Assembly: GCA_036386515.1 (NCBI GenBank) | Contig: DASVVO010000056.1 | Span: forward strand, 16,756 to 80,755 | Source of the DNA: JAIVJZ01 sp036386515 | GTDB taxonomy: Bacteria; Acidobacteriota; Blastocatellia; Pyrinomonadales; Pyrinomonadaceae | Length of the DNA: 64,000 nt | Reading direction: 5' to 3' | In this document: positions 63,031-64,000 of the stretch, piece after piece | Position numbering within the stretch: position 1 is the first letter of the stretch | How the letters are laid out: each line of letters begins with the position of its first letter | Notes under the pieces: generated by a model | The model's database searches: none | What the model saw: the letters and a program-made list of their open reading frames with translations, nothing else | What the model was told of the DNA's origin: nothing | Position numbers and translations under genes: made by a program

Positions 63031-64000
63031 TCATGCGCCGCGGGCGGCATCGGCACGCGTGCCTTCGCGGCGCGCCGTCTCCAGGTCGGCCTCCACCATC
63101 TCCTTGATCATCTCCCCGAAACTGTACTCCGGCTGCCACCCCAACCCCTCCGTCGCCTTCCCCGCATCCCCCACCAGCAAATCTACCTCCGCCGGGCGCA
63201 AAAACCGCTCGTCCACCCGCACGTATTCCTCGTAATCCAATTCCACTTCCGCAAACGCCCGCCGGCAAAACTCTCTCACCGTGTGCGTCTCCCCCGTCGC
63301 CACCACGAAGTCGTCCGCCTCCTCCTGCTGCAACATCAGGTACATCGCCCGCACGTAGTCCTTCGCGTGCCCCCAGTCGCGCTGTGCGTCCAGATTACCC
63401 AATAACAACTCCTGCGCCAGCCCCAGCTTGATGCGCGCCGCCGTCGAGGTGATCTTCCGCGTCACAAACTCATAGCCCCGCCGCGGACTCTCGTGGTTGA
63501 ACAACATCCCGCTCGCGCAATACATCCCGTAGGCCTCCCGGTAGTTGCGCGTCAACTCGAACCCCGCCACCTTCGATATCCCATATGGCGAGCGCGGGTG
63601 GAAGCGCGTCGTCTCGCGCTGCGGCGTCTCGGCCACCTTGCCGAACATCTCGGACGACCCGGCGAAGTAGAAGCGACACTCAGGACGCAACTCGCGCAGG
63701 GCGGCCAACAAATAATGCGTGCCGTTGATATTGGTGTTCATGGTGGAGAAGCCGTCGGCGAACGACTCGGCCACGAAGCTCTGCGCGGCCAGATGGTAGC
63801 ACTCGTCGAACGGGTGGCGGCTGACAACGTGAAAGAGCGAGGGGTAGCTCTCCAGCGAAGCGGGGTGGAGGGTGACGCGGTCGAGGAGATGGGAGATGCG
63901 GGCAAAGCGGCGCGAGGGGTCTTCGAGGGCGACGCGGCGCACGAGTCCATGCACTTCATAGCCGAGCGAGAGCAAGTGCTCCGCCAGATAACTGCCGTCC
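63031..64000 (-). CDS. gmd: GDP-mannose 4,6-dehydratase, N-terminus beyond window
   Basis: At least 322 residues; the reading frame runs off the end at 64000 (DGSYLAEHLLSLGYEVHGLV), so only a few N-terminal residues are missing. MLFNHESPRRGYEFVTRK is the Gmd signature, SSEMFG supplies the active-site Ser and Glu, and RSPYGISKVAG the YxxxK pair. DAQRDWGHAKDYVRAMYL is the substrate-binding motif. It makes GDP-4-keto-6-deoxy-D-mannose, the precursor of GDP-fucose, GDP-rhamnose and related sugars. The partner (reductase or aminotransferase) that would finish the sugar is not identified in this window. Confidence 0.93.
   Translation of the reverse strand, partial: DGSYLAEHLLSLGYEVHGLVRRVALEDPSRRFARISHLLDRVTLHPASLESYPSLFHVVSRHPFDECYHLAAQSFVAESFADGFSTMNTNINGTHYLLAALRELRPECRFYFAGSSEMFGKVAETPQRETTRFHPRSPYGISKVAGFELTRNYREAYGMYCASGMLFNHESPRRGYEFVTRKITSTAARIKLGLAQELLLGNLDAQRDWGHAKDYVRAMYLMLQQEEADDFVVATGETHTVREFCRRAFAEVELDYEEYVRVDERFLRPAEVDLLVGDAGKATEGLGWQPEYSFGEMIKEMVEADLETARREGTRADAARGA

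Overview
The window is high-GC bacterial DNA, with strong third-position GC that throws up many long antisense shadow frames. Nearly all genes lie on the minus strand, in tightly packed and often overlapping runs. The content is an exopolysaccharide/O-polysaccharide assembly locus: about a dozen glycosyltransferases, three asparagine-synthase-type amidotransferases, sugar-nucleotide enzymes, a flippase, two polymerase/ligase-type membrane proteins, a heparinase-type lyase and a PEP-CTERM protein. PEP-CTERM signals, EpsH1-type glycosyltransferases, a zf-HC2 regulator and heptameric intergenic repeats together suggest an Acidobacteriota-like (Blastocatellia-like) soil or sediment bacterium. That placement is an inference; no rRNA or other phylogenetic marker is present.

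Layout, left to right. 1-4.4 kb: two paralogous secreted beta-propeller-like proteins (the first cut by the window edge) flank a plus-strand pair, a PEP-CTERM protein with a strong terminator and an AT-richer GNAT acetyltransferase. 4.4-20.8 kb (minus): YdcF-like protein, AlgD-like GDP-mannose/UDP-glucose 6-dehydrogenase, methyltransferase, glycosyltransferases, two amidotransferases and a heparinase-family protein. 20.9-29.2 kb (minus): a run with 4-base stop/start overlaps encoding a DUF362 protein, CapK-like adenylate-forming enzyme, Wzx-type flippase, methyltransferase, GT2 and a Wzy/O-antigen-ligase-type protein. 29.3-31.8 kb: a regulatory island with a sigma-like HTH protein and a divergent zinc-finger anti-sigma-like protein, separated by about 0.9 kb of non-coding DNA. 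31.9-44.6 kb (minus): AMP ligase, second ligase/polymerase, TPR protein, a WecA-CapD-type fusion, an SDR epimerase, GT4, RmlC-like and RmlA-like enzymes and a third amidotransferase. 44.6-54 kb (minus): a tandem pair of GT-C-like membrane proteins, a carbamoyltransferase, two zinc-ribbon methyltransferases and a YvcK/CofD-GT2 fusion. 54.2-64 kb (minus): a HAD phosphatase coupled to a GalT/HIT-like enzyme, GT4, GT2, a hexapeptide acyltransferase, an oxidoreductase-SDR fusion, GT2 and the C-terminal part of GDP-mannose 4,6-dehydratase.

How they could work together: Gmd, the AlgD-like enzyme, the RmlA/RmlC-like enzymes and the SDRs would supply NDP-6-deoxyhexoses and uronic acids. The WecA-type transferase would start the undecaprenyl-linked chain, and the GT2/GT4 enzymes would extend it. 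Amidotransferases, methyltransferases, the acyltransferase and the carbamoyltransferase would decorate it. The flippase and the two ligase/polymerase proteins would export and polymerise it.

The most unusual features are (i) six intergenic elements built of 7-bp degenerate repeats, five of them arranged as inverted arms, each with a different heptamer and two of them supplying the stop codon of the preceding gene; (ii) three domain fusions (YvcK/CofD with GT2, WecA with a CapD-type N-terminal half, Gfo/Idh/MocA with SDR); (iii) a triplicated ribosome-binding-site/start-codon cassette; and (iv) a conversion-like tract of about 330 bp between tandem membrane-protein paralogues. No tRNA, rRNA, CRISPR array, insertion sequence or exosortase was found.
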